Source of the DNA: Winogradskyella flava
Lineage (GTDB): Bacteria > Bacteroidota > Bacteroidia > Flavobacteriales > Flavobacteriaceae
Assembly (NCBI RefSeq): GCF_014243395.1
Contig: NZ_JACLCP010000001.1
Span: 1,550,001-1,614,000 of the forward strand
Reading direction: 5' to 3'
DNA: 64,000 bases
The notes beneath the pieces were generated by a model, which was not told where the DNA came from, did not search any database, and saw only the letters and a list, made by a program, of their open reading frames with translations. This document shows, piece after piece, positions 1-10,300 of this stretch; position 1 is the stretch's first letter; each line of letters begins with the position of its first letter. The position numbers and the translations under genes are program-made.

Positions 1-371
1 ATGATAAGCGTAAAAAGTCTCCCCATCCTTATTCTAAAATTTATTTTTACCAATCGGTATTTATCGTAGCAAGAAAAATACGTAAACACTTATATAAGCA
101 AATGCACCTATTCAACAAGGGGCTATTGTCTTGTAGATGCCTATTTCTTAAAGTGTAATTGTGTAAATAATTACTTATGTTTAATGTAGGTTAAAATTAC
201 TAAAAATATGGGCTGTAGATTTTAAACCAATACTTGTTATCAACATGATATTAACAGTTTAAAGATCAATTTCTTCTGAAAAAAATGTAGCCAATAATTT
301 CATTGAAAAGTGGCCTTTAGTCCAGTAAAACTATAAAGTATATACTATCTTTGTGCCCTAAATAAAATTCG
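1..371. other. Gene-free leading stretch
   Basis: No convincing coding region is visible on either strand. Stops are frequent in all frames, and the only short frame opening at base 1 ends after 22 codons. The stretch ends in the der promoter listed separately. Confidence 0.5.
346..353 (+). promoter_or_regulatory. Promoter -7 box of der
   Basis: TATCTTTG matches the Bacteroidota -7 consensus TAnnTTTG and ends 18 bases before the der ATG. A clear TTTG -33 element at the usual spacing was not seen, so the assignment rests on the -7 box and its position. Confidence 0.5.
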
Positions 372-1676
372 ATGGGAAATATTGTAGCCGTAGTAGGTCG
401 TCCAAATGTTGGAAAGTCCACATTTTTTAATCGTTTGATTAAAAGACGAGAGGCTATTGTTGATGCGGTTAGTGGTGTGACCAGAGATCGTCATTACGGT
501 AAAACCGATTGGAACGGAAAGGAGTTTTCCTTAATTGATACAGGTGGATATGTCGTTGGCAGTGATGATGTGTTTGAAGCAGAAATTGATAAGCAAGTAG
601 AATTGGCCATTGATGAAGCTGATGCTATCATTTTTATGGTAGATGTAGAAGCTGGCGTAACTGGTATGGATGAAGATGTAGCAAATTTGCTTAGAAAAGT
701 AGATAAGCCTGTGTTTTTGGTCGTAAATAAGGTGGATAACAATAAGAGAGCGGAAGATGCAGTAGAATTTTATGCACTTGGTTTAGGGGAATATTTTACC
801 ATCGCTAGTATCAATGGAAGCGGCACGGGAGATTTATTAGATGCTGTTGTTGAAGCTTTACCAGAAAAAGAGGAGCTGGAAGAAGAACAGTTACCTCGTT
901 TTGCGGTAGTAGGAAGACCGAATGCTGGCAAGTCATCTTTTATAAATGCATTAATAGGTGAGGAGCGATACATAGTGACAGATATTGCTGGTACAACAAG
1001 AGATTCTATTGATACTAAATACAATCGTTTTGGTTTTGAGTTTAACTTGGTGGATACTGCCGGGATTCGCAGAAAATCAAAAGTTAAGGAGGATTTGGAA
1101 TTCTACTCTGTAATGCGAAGTGTAAGAGCTATCGAACATAGTGATGTTTGTCTTTTGGTGGTTGACGCTACTCGAGGATTCGATGGACAGGTACAGAATA
1201 TTTTTTGGTTGGCAGAACGCAATAGGAAAGGCATTGTAATTCTTGTGAACAAATGGGATTTGGTAGAAAAGGAAACCAAAACAGCTAAGGAATTTGAGCA
1301 ACATATTAGAAAGGAAATAGCTCCATTTACAGACGTGCCCATTGTATTCATTTCCGTACTCAACAAGCAGCGAATTTTTAAGGCTATTGAAACCGCTGTA
1401 GAAGTTTATAAAAACAGAACAAAGCGCATTAAAACAAGTGTTCTCAATGATGTGCTATTACCAATTATTGAAAGTAATCCCCCACCTGCGTATAAGGGCA
1501 AGTATGTTAAAATAAAATATATCATGCAATTGCCGACGCCACAACCACAATTTGCGTTTTTCTGTAATTTACCACAATATGTAAAAGAGCCTTATAAACG
1601 ATTTTTGGAAAATCAGTTGCGAGATCATTTTGATTTTACTGGTGTTCCCGTTAGTGTGTACATGCGTAAAAAATAG
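372..1676 (+). CDS. der: Ribosome-associated GTPase Der (EngA)
   Basis: Double-GTPase needed for late assembly of the 50S ribosomal subunit in the cytoplasm. Two GTPase domains lie in tandem. The first has P-loop GRPNVGKST near residue 9, DTGG and NKVD; the second has GRPNAGKSS near residue 180, DTAG and NKWD. A C-terminal KH-like domain of about 85 residues follows. The 434-residue length is normal for the family. The ATG is 18 bases after a TAnnTTTG box. The next gene begins 15 bases after the stop, so the two may be cotranscribed, although their functions are unrelated. Confidence 0.97.
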   Translation: MGNIVAVVGRPNVGKSTFFNRLIKRREAIVDAVSGVTRDRHYGKTDWNGKEFSLIDTGGYVVGSDDVFEAEIDKQVELAIDEADAIIFMVDVEAGVTGMDEDVANLLRKVDKPVFLVVNKVDNNKRAEDAVEFYALGLGEYFTIASINGSGTGDLLDAVVEALPEKEELEEEQLPRFAVVGRPNAGKSSFINALIGEERYIVTDIAGTTRDSIDTKYNRFGFEFNLVDTAGIRRKSKVKEDLEFYSVMRSVRAIEHSDVCLLVVDATRGFDGQVQNIFWLAERNRKGIVILVNKWDLVEKETKTAKEFEQHIRKEIAPFTDVPIVFISVLNKQRIFKAIETAVEVYKNRTKRIKTSVLNDVLLPIIESNPPPAYKGKYVKIKYIMQLPTPQPQFAFFCNLPQYVKEPYKRFLENQLRDHFDFTGVPVSVYMRKK

Positions 1677-1691
1677 TATTTTTACAATGCT

Positions 1692-4130
1692 ATGTTAAGA
1701 ATAAGGCTTCATATCTTTTATCTGGTCTTTGCGGTGCTATGCCAATATGCGTTGGCGCAAAATCCACCAAATATAACTGCTACAGGTAATCAATTTTTCT
1801 GTGGAGATGATCCAATGCCTATTGTGACGCAAGTATCTATTTCCGATACTTCTGGGGAAAGTATGTTGGACGAGATTTTTGTACAGATTGCTACTGGATA
1901 CACTTTGGGCAGCGATGTAATGTTCTTAGAGGGTTCACACCCTAATATTTCGGCATCTTGGTCTACGGGTGAAGGTTTGTTAACTTTATCTGGTCCAGCT
2001 ACTTTTGCAGAATTCGAAAATGCCATCGCAGATGTGCGTTTTCAAACGTCTGAAAGTAATTTCACTCAGGATAAGTTTTTTTCCATTAATCTTGGTCAAG
2101 CTAATTTTCTACCTGCAACAGGTCATTATTATATTTATGTTTCTGACATTGGTATTAGCTGGGCTGAGGCTTTGGAAGCAGCTTCACAACAGACCTATTT
2201 TGGTTTGCAAGGCTATTTGGCTACAATTACCACGGCGGAAGAGGTACAGTTAACAGGAGAACAGGCGCAAGGTACGGGTTGGATAGGAGGTTCAGATCAG
2301 TTAAGTGAGGGCGTTTGGCGATGGGAATCAGGACCAGAAGCAGGACAAGTTTTTTGGAATGGAACTGTTAGTGGAAGTGCACCTGATGGTATGTTTGAAT
2401 TTTGGAATAATGGTGAACCTAACAATCTTGGAGATGAAGATTATGCACATATTACAGACCCGAATATTGGTGTTTTAGGTTCATGGAATGATTTAACTGT
2501 AACAGGTTCAACGGATCCAGCTAGCCCATATCATCCAAAAGGTTACATCGTAGAATTTGGTGGGATGGATGGAGATCCTACGATTAATGTTTCAGCAAGT
2601 ACAATTATTGTTATGCCCAAAACTGACATATCCACAAATAGCTTATGTGATGAAGGCGTCGCCCAAGTTAATCTGGAAACAAATACGAACCAGGTGTTGT
2701 GGTATGATGCGCCAAGCTCTGTCGATGTCATAAACACGGGCTTATCATATGAAAGTTACATTGATACTACAACTACATATTATATTTTACCTTTGTTTGA
2801 TGGTTGTACTGATGGCAATAGGATTCCAGTTACTGTGAATGTATATGCATCTCCGATAGCTAATGACATCACTATAGTGCAATGTGACGATGAAACGTTA
2901 GATGGCGTCTCTAGTTTTAACCTAAACAATTATACGGACGATATTGTTAGGAATGAGGAGGGACAAGTCGTGCCTATTTGGGATATCACTTTTTACGAGG
3001 ACGAAAATTTAATCAATCAAATTGATGGTGATGATTATATAAACACCAATAATTATCAGATAGTTTATGCTAAAGTATTTGATGAGTTTTCTGGTTGTTA
3101 TAGTAGTTCCGAAGTAACATTGCAGGTGAATTCTTCTAATGATACCACGGCTAGTCTTGAAGTTTGTGACGATTTTATAGTCGATGGCTTTGCTTTTTTC
3201 GACCTAACAGAAGCAGACGCTCAAATACTGGAAAACGCTCCAGTTAATGCCAATATTGGTTATTATGTGACCTATAATGAAGCCTTGCTGAAAATTAACG
3301 AAATCACTGAAGATTACTTTAACGAGGTTGCCTATTTTCAGACAGTTTATGCCAGAGTTGATATCGATACTACATGTTATGCCATAAATCAGGTGAACTT
3401 AACTGTAAAGGACTTGCCTAATATAACCCAATACGAAGAAGTTTATTATTGTTTAAATACCTATCCTCAAACGATGGCTCTGGATGGAGGTATCATAGAT
3501 GATATTCCAAATAATTATGCCTATGAGTGGTCAACAGGAGAGACTACGATCAGTGTAGATATTAATGAAGTAGGGACTTATGAAGTTTTTGTTACCAAAC
3601 CTGCTGGATGCACCAACAGAAGAACTATTGTTGTGAGGCCATCTAGTGCAGCTATAATTGAAACTGTTGATATCACCGATCTTTCGGAAAACAATACCAT
3701 TACTATATTGGTTTCGGGTGAGGGTGATTATTTATATGCCTTGGATAATGAAAATGGAATATATCAAGAGTCGAATGTTTTTGAAAATGTACCTCCTGGC
3801 ATTCATACAGTTTATGTTAAGGATGTTAAAGCTAACTGTGGTATAGTTTCCGAAGACATTTCGGTATTAGGGTTTCCAAAATTTTTCACACCAAATGGTG
3901 ATGGTGAAAATGATACTTGGCAAATTAAAGGCGTTTCATCGCAGTTTCCTGCAACTGGTAGCATCGAGATATTTAATCGTTATGGTAAGATGATTACTGT
4001 CCTAAATGAAAATAACCCAAAATGGAATGGTACTTACAATGGAATATTGTTGCCAACAGATGACTATTGGTTTGTAGCCAAACTTCTTGACGGCAGAACA
4101 TTTAGGGGGCACTTCACTTTAAAGCGATAA
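1692..4130 (+). CDS. Secreted C-type-lectin protein with T9SS type B sorting domain
   Basis: An 812-residue exported protein. It has an N-terminal signal peptide ending near LAQ. A C-type lectin-like domain spans about residues 135-290, with WIGGSD, a Glu-Pro-Asn-Asn carbohydrate-type calcium motif and a WND triad. Several hundred residues of Ig-like or adhesin-like repeats follow, with recurring Cys-Asp pairs. The last ~85 residues, beginning FFTPNGDGENDTW, form a gliding-motility-associated (CHU_C, type B) domain that directs type IX secretion to the cell surface. The EPNN motif in the lectin family usually indicates mannose-type sugar binding, so a surface adhesin for glycans is the likely role. 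The ligand is unknown. Confidence 0.9.
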   Translation: MLRIRLHIFYLVFAVLCQYALAQNPPNITATGNQFFCGDDPMPIVTQVSISDTSGESMLDEIFVQIATGYTLGSDVMFLEGSHPNISASWSTGEGLLTLSGPATFAEFENAIADVRFQTSESNFTQDKFFSINLGQANFLPATGHYYIYVSDIGISWAEALEAASQQTYFGLQGYLATITTAEEVQLTGEQAQGTGWIGGSDQLSEGVWRWESGPEAGQVFWNGTVSGSAPDGMFEFWNNGEPNNLGDEDYAHITDPNIGVLGSWNDLTVTGSTDPASPYHPKGYIVEFGGMDGDPTINVSASTIIVMPKTDISTNSLCDEGVAQVNLETNTNQVLWYDAPSSVDVINTGLSYESYIDTTTTYYILPLFDGCTDGNRIPVTVNVYASPIANDITIVQCDDETLDGVSSFNLNNYTDDIVRNEEGQVVPIWDITFYEDENLINQIDGDDYINTNNYQIVYAKVFDEFSGCYSSSEVTLQVNSSNDTTASLEVCDDFIVDGFAFFDLTEADAQILENAPVNANIGYYVTYNEALLKINEITEDYFNEVAYFQTVYARVDIDTTCYAINQVNLTVKDLPNITQYEEVYYCLNTYPQTMALDGGIIDDIPNNYAYEWSTGETTISVDINEVGTYEVFVTKPAGCTNRRTIVVRPSSAAIIETVDITDLSENNTITILVSGEGDYLYALDNENGIYQESNVFENVPPGIHTVYVKDVKANCGIVSEDISVLGFPKFFTPNGDGENDTWQIKGVSSQFPATGSIEIFNRYGKMITVLNENNPKWNGTYNGILLPTDDYWFVAKLLDGRTFRGHFTLKR

Positions 4131-4230
4131 ATGAAATTTATAATTCTTTTAAGAAAATTCATAGGAATTCTATTTTTCTTGCGTTCTAGAAAATGACAAT
4201 TAAAAATCAACCGACCATCAATCAATCTTA

Positions 4231-7011
4231 ATGAAAAAACTAGCTTTAGTTTTTACGTTTCTATTTACACTATTTTCTTATTCCCAAGAGAAATCATTTG
4301 AAATTACTGGAAACATCCAAGCAGAGGATACCAAACTCCCTTTGGAGTCCGCAACTGTATATGTTGAACGGACTAAAGATAGCAGTGTTGTTTCTTATAC
4401 GATCTCAGACAAAGAAGGAAAGTTTCAGCTTAAAGGGACTACCTATGACGATAGCTTAAACTTCTATGTTTCCTTTGTCGGTTATGCTACTTATCTTAAG
4501 AAACTAAACATTGACAGGGAAAAAATCTACTTAAAAACGGTTTTGATGCAAGTAGATAATAAACTAGATGAGGTTCTCGTAAAATCAACTGCTCCAATTA
4601 CCATTAAAAAAGATACCTTAGAGTTTAATGTAAAATCATTTAAGACCAAAAAAGATGCAACGGTTGAAGACTTACTAAAGGTGCTACCAGGTGTTGAGGT
4701 TGATGATGAGGGTAATATTACGGTTAATGGAAAGAGCGTCAATAAGATATTGGTGAATGGGAAACCCTTTTTTGGTAATGACCCCACGATAACCACAAAG
4801 AATCTGACTAAGGATATTATTGAGAAAATTCAAGTTGTAGATACTAAAACTAATGCTGAAGCCTTTACTGGAGAAGAAGGTGATAAAGAAAATAAGACCA
4901 TCAATCTCACCATTAAGGAGGAAAACAATAGAGGTGTTTTTGGGCGTGTCGCTGCTGGAGCTGGTACAGATAAGCGTTATGAATTTGCTGGTATGATTAA
5001 TTTTTTTGATAATGAAAGACGGATTAGTGTTTTAGCAGGTGGAAACAATACCAACTCACCAGGATTTAGTTTTGGTGAAATAAGTAAAATGTTTGGTCGA
5101 GGCGGCGGCATCAGTTTTAATAGCAATGGATCCTTTGCAGTTGGTGGTCGCTCTTTTGGTGGTGGACAAGGTATTACCACATCGCAAAATGTTGGTGTAA
5201 ATTATGCAGATCAAATAGGGAACAATACCGAAATTTCTAGTGACTATTTTTATGCTTCGAGCAGTTCTGAGAATGAATCATCTTCAGAGCGAGAAACGAT
5301 TTTATCCGACTCACGTTTTTTTAGCAATTCTACATCAAGAAGTATAAACGATAACGATAGTCATAATTACAATCTAGAATTGGAGATTGAGACAGATTCT
5401 ACATTTCAAATTAATATTGAGCCCTCATTCAGTTATTCTCAAAATAGAACGGCTTTTAATAGCCAAGATGAAACATTCGATGACGATTTAGTACTCACAA
5501 ATCAGTCTGATGTTAGTTCTAATGTTGAAAGTTTTGCAAGAGAGTTTAATAACGACATAACTGCTACTAAACGATTTGGAAGTCGAGGTGCTTTTGTTAG
5601 AATTCAATTAGAGAATAGTGTGAGCCAACAAGATAGTGACGATTTTATAAATTCTGTTACAGAGATTTTTGGTGATAATCCAGAAACTATTGTAAGAGAT
5701 CAGTTTACTGATGGTGAAAACAACAGCTATGGAGTTAATGCCCAGTTTAGATATCGCTATGCTATCATTGCCAAAAAATTCTTTACAGATATTCGTTATC
5801 GCTACGATTTAAACAAGTCTAAAAATAGACAGAGCACTTTTGATTTTAACGCGACTGATCAAGACTTTACGGATTTTAATACGGAATTAAGTACTGATTT
5901 TGAATATGGAGATACCCAATCCATACCTGAGGTTGGAGTCACCTACAGAGGTGAAAAATGGTCAGTAGGACTAAGAGTAGGGTATAATATAAGAACACTT
6001 GAGAATTCAGACTTGCTCCGACCGCAGTTTAACGTAGCACGCACGTTTAGAAATTTTCAGACTATATATAATTTTAATTATCGATTTAGTCCAAAATCTT
6101 CAATTTATATGGGGCATAGGTTAACAAATAGCCCTCCTGGAATTCGTCAATTGCAAGCCTTTACAGATGTGTCCAATCCGCTGAATATAGTAGAGGGTAA
6201 TCCAAACCTAGCGCCATCAAATAGGCATAATTTTTATGGTGGTTATAGTGGTTTTGACTGGCAAAAGCGTACTGGATTTTATGCCAATTTTAATGGAAGT
6301 ATAACCAATAACCAAGTTATTGCGAGAACATCTGTAGATCCTGAAACTTTAAGACGAACCACAACTTATGATAATGTTGATGGCAATTACTCGTATAGTG
6401 TTTCTGCTAATTACAGTAAGGATTTTAAAATAGATTCTTTGCGTACTTTTAAGTTTAGGATTGGTTCTCGATATAACTTTAACAATAGAATTAATTTTAA
6501 CAATGACGTGCAATATTCGAGTAAAGTATCTACATTTTCGCCCAACTTAGGTCTGGAATTTTTATGGGAAAAAGTGTTAGAGTTTAAACCGTATTACAGA
6601 CCTACTTTTACGAACAATGCTTTTGATATTGATGCTTTTGAGGATATTCAGTTTACGACACATACGGCGGGCTTAAGAACTGCCACATTTCTGCCCAAAC
6701 AACTAGAATGGCGCAATGATATTAGTTTTAACTATAATCCTAATGTTGCCGATGGTTTTCAAAAAAGTGCTTGGTTTTGGAATTCGACTTTAGCTTATTC
6801 TGTTTTTAAGGATAAAGGTTTGATTACCTTGAAGGTGTATGATCTATTAAACCAGAATACCAATGCCAGGCGAATCGCAAATCAAGATTTTATTGAAGAT
6901 AGAGAAAGTACTGTATTACAGCAATACTTTATGCTTAGCTTTAGCTATAAGTTCAATAGTTTAGGTAAGAAAGGTGAAAATAATGACGACGGCTTTTTCT
7001 TTTTTAACTAG
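4231..7011 (+). CDS. Outer-membrane beta-barrel receptor, TonB-dependent-receptor-like
   Basis: A 926-residue outer-membrane protein. A signal peptide ends near FSYSQ. A carboxypeptidase-regulatory-like beta-sandwich (about residues 25-110, ITGNIQAEDTKLPLESATV) and a plug-like region (about 125-230, with VEDLLKVLPGVEVDDEGNITVNGKSVNKILVNG) follow. The rest is a long aromatic-rich barrel ending in a hydrophobic-aromatic tail. Gly/Ser-rich and Asn-rich loops occur near residues 270-350. The order fits the Bacteroidota outer-membrane family with an OMP_b-brl_3-type barrel. No SusD partner is adjacent, so a glycan-uptake locus is not indicated and the substrate is unknown. It lies 100 bases after the lectin gene. 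Confidence 0.88.
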   Translation: MKKLALVFTFLFTLFSYSQEKSFEITGNIQAEDTKLPLESATVYVERTKDSSVVSYTISDKEGKFQLKGTTYDDSLNFYVSFVGYATYLKKLNIDREKIYLKTVLMQVDNKLDEVLVKSTAPITIKKDTLEFNVKSFKTKKDATVEDLLKVLPGVEVDDEGNITVNGKSVNKILVNGKPFFGNDPTITTKNLTKDIIEKIQVVDTKTNAEAFTGEEGDKENKTINLTIKEENNRGVFGRVAAGAGTDKRYEFAGMINFFDNERRISVLAGGNNTNSPGFSFGEISKMFGRGGGISFNSNGSFAVGGRSFGGGQGITTSQNVGVNYADQIGNNTEISSDYFYASSSSENESSSERETILSDSRFFSNSTSRSINDNDSHNYNLELEIETDSTFQINIEPSFSYSQNRTAFNSQDETFDDDLVLTNQSDVSSNVESFAREFNNDITATKRFGSRGAFVRIQLENSVSQQDSDDFINSVTEIFGDNPETIVRDQFTDGENNSYGVNAQFRYRYAIIAKKFFTDIRYRYDLNKSKNRQSTFDFNATDQDFTDFNTELSTDFEYGDTQSIPEVGVTYRGEKWSVGLRVGYNIRTLENSDLLRPQFNVARTFRNFQTIYNFNYRFSPKSSIYMGHRLTNSPPGIRQLQAFTDVSNPLNIVEGNPNLAPSNRHNFYGGYSGFDWQKRTGFYANFNGSITNNQVIARTSVDPETLRRTTTYDNVDGNYSYSVSANYSKDFKIDSLRTFKFRIGSRYNFNNRINFNNDVQYSSKVSTFSPNLGLEFLWEKVLEFKPYYRPTFTNNAFDIDAFEDIQFTTHTAGLRTATFLPKQLEWRNDISFNYNPNVADGFQKSAWFWNSTLAYSVFKDKGLITLKVYDLLNQNTNARRIANQDFIEDRESTVLQQYFMLSFSYKFNSLGKKGENNDDGFFFFN

Positions 7012-7072
7012 CGTCTAAAATTTGTTGGTTTTTACTTTCCGCTTTTTGGAAATGGCCAATGGACAATCTGCT

Positions 7073-7903
7073 TTACCATCCACCAGAGGCACCTCCACCA
7101 CCAAAACTTCCACCTCCAAAGCCGCCACCGAATCCGTCGCCACCAAAACTTCCGCCACCAGAGCTGCCTCCAAAGCCACCAAAACCACCAGATGATGATC
7201 CTCTGGAATAACTTCCTCGTCCCATATTACTCAAAATGATAGCTTCAAGAATGCTTCTTGCATCTTCATTTCTACCACCGCCTCGACCACCTCTTCCACC
7301 GCCTCTTCTTTTGGAAATTGCAATGATGAAGATGATAAAAATTATAAATAGGATAATAAAAATTTCAAAGGGAAAATCAGTAGCGTTATTTTGGCGTGTG
7401 CCTTGATACTCACCATTCATAACTTCAAAAATAGCATCAGTTGCTCTATTTAGACCTCCGTAGTAATCATTACGCTTAAAGTATGGAATGATATCTCTAT
7501 TAATAATACGTTTACTTATAGCATCTGTTAGTAAATGCTCAACACCTTTACCAGTATTAATGCCAATTTTACGATCATCCTTGGCTAAAAGGATTAATAT
7601 GCCATTATCTTCATTTTCTTGTCCAATTCGCCATTTTTCTCCCCATTGAGCCCCTAAATAGTTAATATATTCACCCTGAGTTGAGCTAATAATTGCCACA
7701 ACAACTTGGGTAGAGGTCGTGTCAGCATATGTTCTGAGCTTTAAATTAAGTGATATACTATCTCTTTTTGAAAGTAAATCGGTATAATCGTAAACGAAAT
7801 GCTGTTTTGAATCTTTAGGTTTAGGCGGAATTTCATATTGTGCAAAAACGCTAGAAATGCTTACTAGAAAAATAACGAATGCTATGTGTTTTAGTTGTTG
7901 CAT
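7073..7903 (-). CDS. TPM-domain membrane protein with Gly-rich tail (YgcG-like)
   Basis: A 276-residue protein with an N-terminal signal peptide (cleavage near VFA). A TPM_phosphatase (Psb32/YgcG) domain spans about residues 30-165, with DYTDLLS and VEHLLTDA. One membrane helix lies near 175-195 (FPFEIFIILFIIFIIFI). The tail is very rich in Gly, Ser and Arg, repeating GGFGG. Such tails are typical of the family and low in complexity, not a sign of breakage. It is the last gene of a minus-strand unit (M23, MerR, LemA, TPM, TPM) and overlaps the preceding gene by one base. The family is linked to envelope and photosystem-type protein maintenance; the precise role here is unknown. Confidence 0.88.
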   Translation of the reverse strand: MQQLKHIAFVIFLVSISSVFAQYEIPPKPKDSKQHFVYDYTDLLSKRDSISLNLKLRTYADTTSTQVVVAIISSTQGEYINYLGAQWGEKWRIGQENEDNGILILLAKDDRKIGINTGKGVEHLLTDAISKRIINRDIIPYFKRNDYYGGLNRATDAIFEVMNGEYQGTRQNNATDFPFEIFIILFIIFIIFIIAISKRRGGGRGGRGGGRNEDARSILEAIILSNMGRGSYSRGSSSGGFGGFGGSSGGGSFGGDGFGGGFGGGSFGGGGASGGW

Positions 7904-8340
7904 TACCCCTTAGAAATTGTATTATCTAATTCGTTTCTATCACCATGATTCCAAGGAAAATAGTTGGAAAGTACTTCACCAGCTTCTTTGATACCATCAA
8001 TCAAACCTTGCTTAAAGTTTCCAATTTTAAATTGAATGGCAATTTTATCACGTGTAGAATTCCAGAAATCTACCCCTACACAATTATTTATGCCATGGTC
8101 TCCAAAAATCACAAACGACTTATTATCTACGGCAACATAAATTAATACACCGTTTTGTTCTTTGGTATTATCCATTTTTAGGATATGAAATACGTCTAGC
8201 GCATGTTCGTATACATCCACATCACAATTTTGTTCTATGTGCACACGAATTTCACCAGAGGTCTCTCGTTCTGCAATACGAATGGCTTCAATGATTTCCT
8301 GTTCTTCTTGAGTTGTAAGGAAATCTTCAATATAGGGCAT
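7903..8340 (-). CDS. TPM-domain protein, soluble
   Basis: A 145-residue protein made almost entirely of a TPM domain (SGEIRVHIEQ, GVLIYVAVDNKSFVIFGDHGI, KQGLIDGIKEAGEVLSNYF). It has no signal peptide and no membrane helix, so it is predicted cytoplasmic. It sits between lemA and the membrane-anchored TPM gene; all three are recurrent neighbours in Bacteroidota. The pairing of a soluble and an exported TPM protein with LemA suggests one envelope-associated assembly. That is inference from context. Confidence 0.87.
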   Translation of the reverse strand: MPYIEDFLTTQEEQEIIEAIRIAERETSGEIRVHIEQNCDVDVYEHALDVFHILKMDNTKEQNGVLIYVAVDNKSFVIFGDHGINNCVGVDFWNSTRDKIAIQFKIGNFKQGLIDGIKEAGEVLSNYFPWNHGDRNELDNTISKG

Positions 8341-8349
8341 GACTAAATA

Positions 8350-8949
8350 TTAGTTAAATTCAAAACTCGCATCAGGATTTTTTTCACTTCCAGGGTCTGC
8401 TTTGTAACGAGGCATTTCTTCAAAGCCAAACCATCCTGCGAGAATCTTACCTGGGAATTTGGTTGTGTGTTTGTCGTAGATATTAACCGTTTCGTTATAC
8501 TTATCTCTAGCTATATTAATGCGATTTTCGGTACCTTCTAATTGACTCTGCAATTCTAAAAAGTTTTGATTGGCTTTTAATTCAGGATAACGTTCAACAG
8601 ACACCAATAATTTGGAAAGCGCTCCTGTCAAACCACTTTGAGCTTGTTGAAACTGCGCTATGTTTTCGGAAGTAATATTACTTGCATCAATAGTTGTAGA
8701 TGTAGCTTTTGCTCTTGCTTCTATAACTTCTCTTAAAGTTGTTCTTTCAAAGTCTGCAGCACCCTGAACGGTTTTTATTAAATTGCCAATCAGATCATTT
8801 CTTCGCTGATAGGTGCTCTCTACATTAGACCAAGCTGTTTTAGCATCTGCTTCATATTCTACTGCTGTATTGTTAAATCCTACAGCCCAATTATAGATTC
8901 CAAAACCTATTATTGCAATTACGATTAAAGGGATTAGCCATTTTTTCAT
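8350..8949 (-). CDS. lemA: LemA family protein
   Basis: A 199-residue LemA protein. It has one N-terminal membrane anchor (about residues 4-24, WLIPLIVIAIIGFGIYNWAVG) and then a long helical domain with the family signature of Gln/Asn-rich heptads (YQRRNDLIGNLIKTVQGAADFE, AQSGLTGALSKLLVSVERYPELKANQNF). It ends with LAGWFGFEEMPRYKA, typical of Bacteroidota LemA. The biochemical role of LemA is not established. The gene lies 12 bases after the MerR regulator and 9 bases before the first TPM gene. Confidence 0.95.
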   Translation of the reverse strand: MKKWLIPLIVIAIIGFGIYNWAVGFNNTAVEYEADAKTAWSNVESTYQRRNDLIGNLIKTVQGAADFERTTLREVIEARAKATSTTIDASNITSENIAQFQQAQSGLTGALSKLLVSVERYPELKANQNFLELQSQLEGTENRINIARDKYNETVNIYDKHTTKFPGKILAGWFGFEEMPRYKADPGSEKNPDASFEFN

Positions 8950-8961
8950 GATTAGTTAGTT

Positions 8962-9291
8962 TTAAAGTTGAGTTTTAATTTTAATTAGTTGTGCCTTAAT
9001 GTCTTCAAGCTTTTCAATAATTTCAAATTTATCTAAGGACTGTTTTTTCTCCTCTTTCAAATGGATTTTAGCCCCTTCTAATGTAAAGCCCCTTTCCTTT
9101 ACAAGATGATATATAAATTTTAAGTTTTTAATGTCTTCAGGTGTAAACTTTCGATTACCCTTGGCATTTTTCTTTGGTTTTATGACATCAAACTCCTTTT
9201 CCCAGAACCGGATTAGTGAAGCATTGACGTTGAAAGCCTTGGCGACTTCGCCAATGCCATAATATCGTTTTTCTGGTAACTCTATATGCAT
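8962..9291 (-). CDS. MerR-family transcriptional regulator
   Basis: A 109-residue DNA-binding protein. The winged helix-turn-helix occupies residues 8-75 (YYGIGEVAKAFNVNASLIRFWEKEF), followed by a short coiled-coil dimerisation helix. There is no C-terminal effector domain and no conserved Cys, so it is not a metal sensor of the CueR type. It lies one base after the M23 peptidase gene and just before lemA, so it may control this envelope operon. Confidence 0.9.
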   Translation of the reverse strand: MHIELPEKRYYGIGEVAKAFNVNASLIRFWEKEFDVIKPKKNAKGNRKFTPEDIKNLKFIYHLVKERGFTLEGAKIHLKEEKKQSLDKFEIIEKLEDIKAQLIKIKTQL

Positions 9292-9292
9292 C

Positions 9293-10264
9293 TTAATCGA
9301 GGGATTGGTTTTCTAATGAAGCTTTTCTGAGTAATACATTAAACTCAGCTGCAGATAGGTTACCATAATAGAAGTTGATTGGGTTAATGCGTTCACCATC
9401 TTTATGCACTTCGTAGTGCAGATGAGGTGCTTCGGAACGACCTGTACTTCCTACAAAACCAATGACATCTCCTCGCTTTACACGCTGATTTACTTTGACA
9501 TTATATTTGTAGAGGTGGGCATACAAAGACATATAGCCATAGCCATGATCTATTCTAATATGGTTGCCAAATCCAGAAGATCCATTATCTGCGCGTTTTA
9601 CTACGCCATCTCCTGTGGCATAAATAGGTGTTCCTCTAGGTGCTGTAAAGTCCATTCCAAAATGAAATTTCCTCACTTTGGTAAACGGATCAGTTCTGTA
9701 GCCATAACCAGAAGCCATACGGGTTAAACTTTCATTACTTACAGGTTGTATAGCAGGAATAGCTTCTAAAAACTTTTCTTTGTCTTCTGCAAGTTTTGCT
9801 ATTTCATCCAAAGATTTTGATTGTACAACAATAGCTTTCTCTAGGATGTCTAGTCGTTTATTACTTTCGGCTATCATTTGGGAGTTGTCGAAGCCTTCAA
9901 ATTTTTTATAACGGTTAATACCTCCAAAACCTGCACGTCGTTGTTCCTCTGGTATTGGATTAGATTCAAAATATAATCTGTAAATGGCATTGTCACGTTC
10001 TTCTACATTTTCCAAAGCCGCAATGGCGTCATCCATGCGCTTATCAAGTAATTGATACTGCAATTCCATGTTTTGTAATTCTCGTGTTAGCTGACGTTCC
10101 TTAGGAGATTCTATATAATTACTGGAAATTGCGAAGGACAAGAAACCAAATAATGCAGCAGCCAATAAGAAAACAACAATATATTTAAACGTTGTTCTTT
10201 TTTTGCGCTTTATTTTACGATACGAAAGCGTTTCTGCATCGTAATAATATTTTACCTTAGCCAT
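9293..10264 (-). CDS. M23-family peptidoglycan endopeptidase, membrane anchored
   Basis: A 323-residue cell-wall hydrolase or scaffold. A cytoplasmic basic N-terminus (KIKRKKRTTFK) precedes one membrane helix near residues 28-48. A coiled coil of about 100 residues comes next, then an M23 (LytM) domain with the zinc motifs HFGMD and HLHYEVH, which look intact. An in-frame GTG lies 12 codons further upstream. The ATG at 10264 is preferred because the resulting MAKVKYYYD start suits this family. It opens the minus-strand envelope operon. Confidence 0.92.
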   Translation of the reverse strand: MAKVKYYYDAETLSYRKIKRKKRTTFKYIVVFLLAAALFGFLSFAISSNYIESPKERQLTRELQNMELQYQLLDKRMDDAIAALENVEERDNAIYRLYFESNPIPEEQRRAGFGGINRYKKFEGFDNSQMIAESNKRLDILEKAIVVQSKSLDEIAKLAEDKEKFLEAIPAIQPVSNESLTRMASGYGYRTDPFTKVRKFHFGMDFTAPRGTPIYATGDGVVKRADNGSSGFGNHIRIDHGYGYMSLYAHLYKYNVKVNQRVKRGDVIGFVGSTGRSEAPHLHYEVHKDGERINPINFYYGNLSAAEFNVLLRKASLENQSLD

Positions 10265-10300
10265 GTTCGAATTTATACTATTTTTGCAGCAAATAAGCAC

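Noticed and set aside
7073..7300. Frameshift or assembly artefact in the Gly-rich end of the TPM protein
   Set aside because: The Gly/Ser/Phe-rich tail is a normal feature of this family and stays in frame to the stop.
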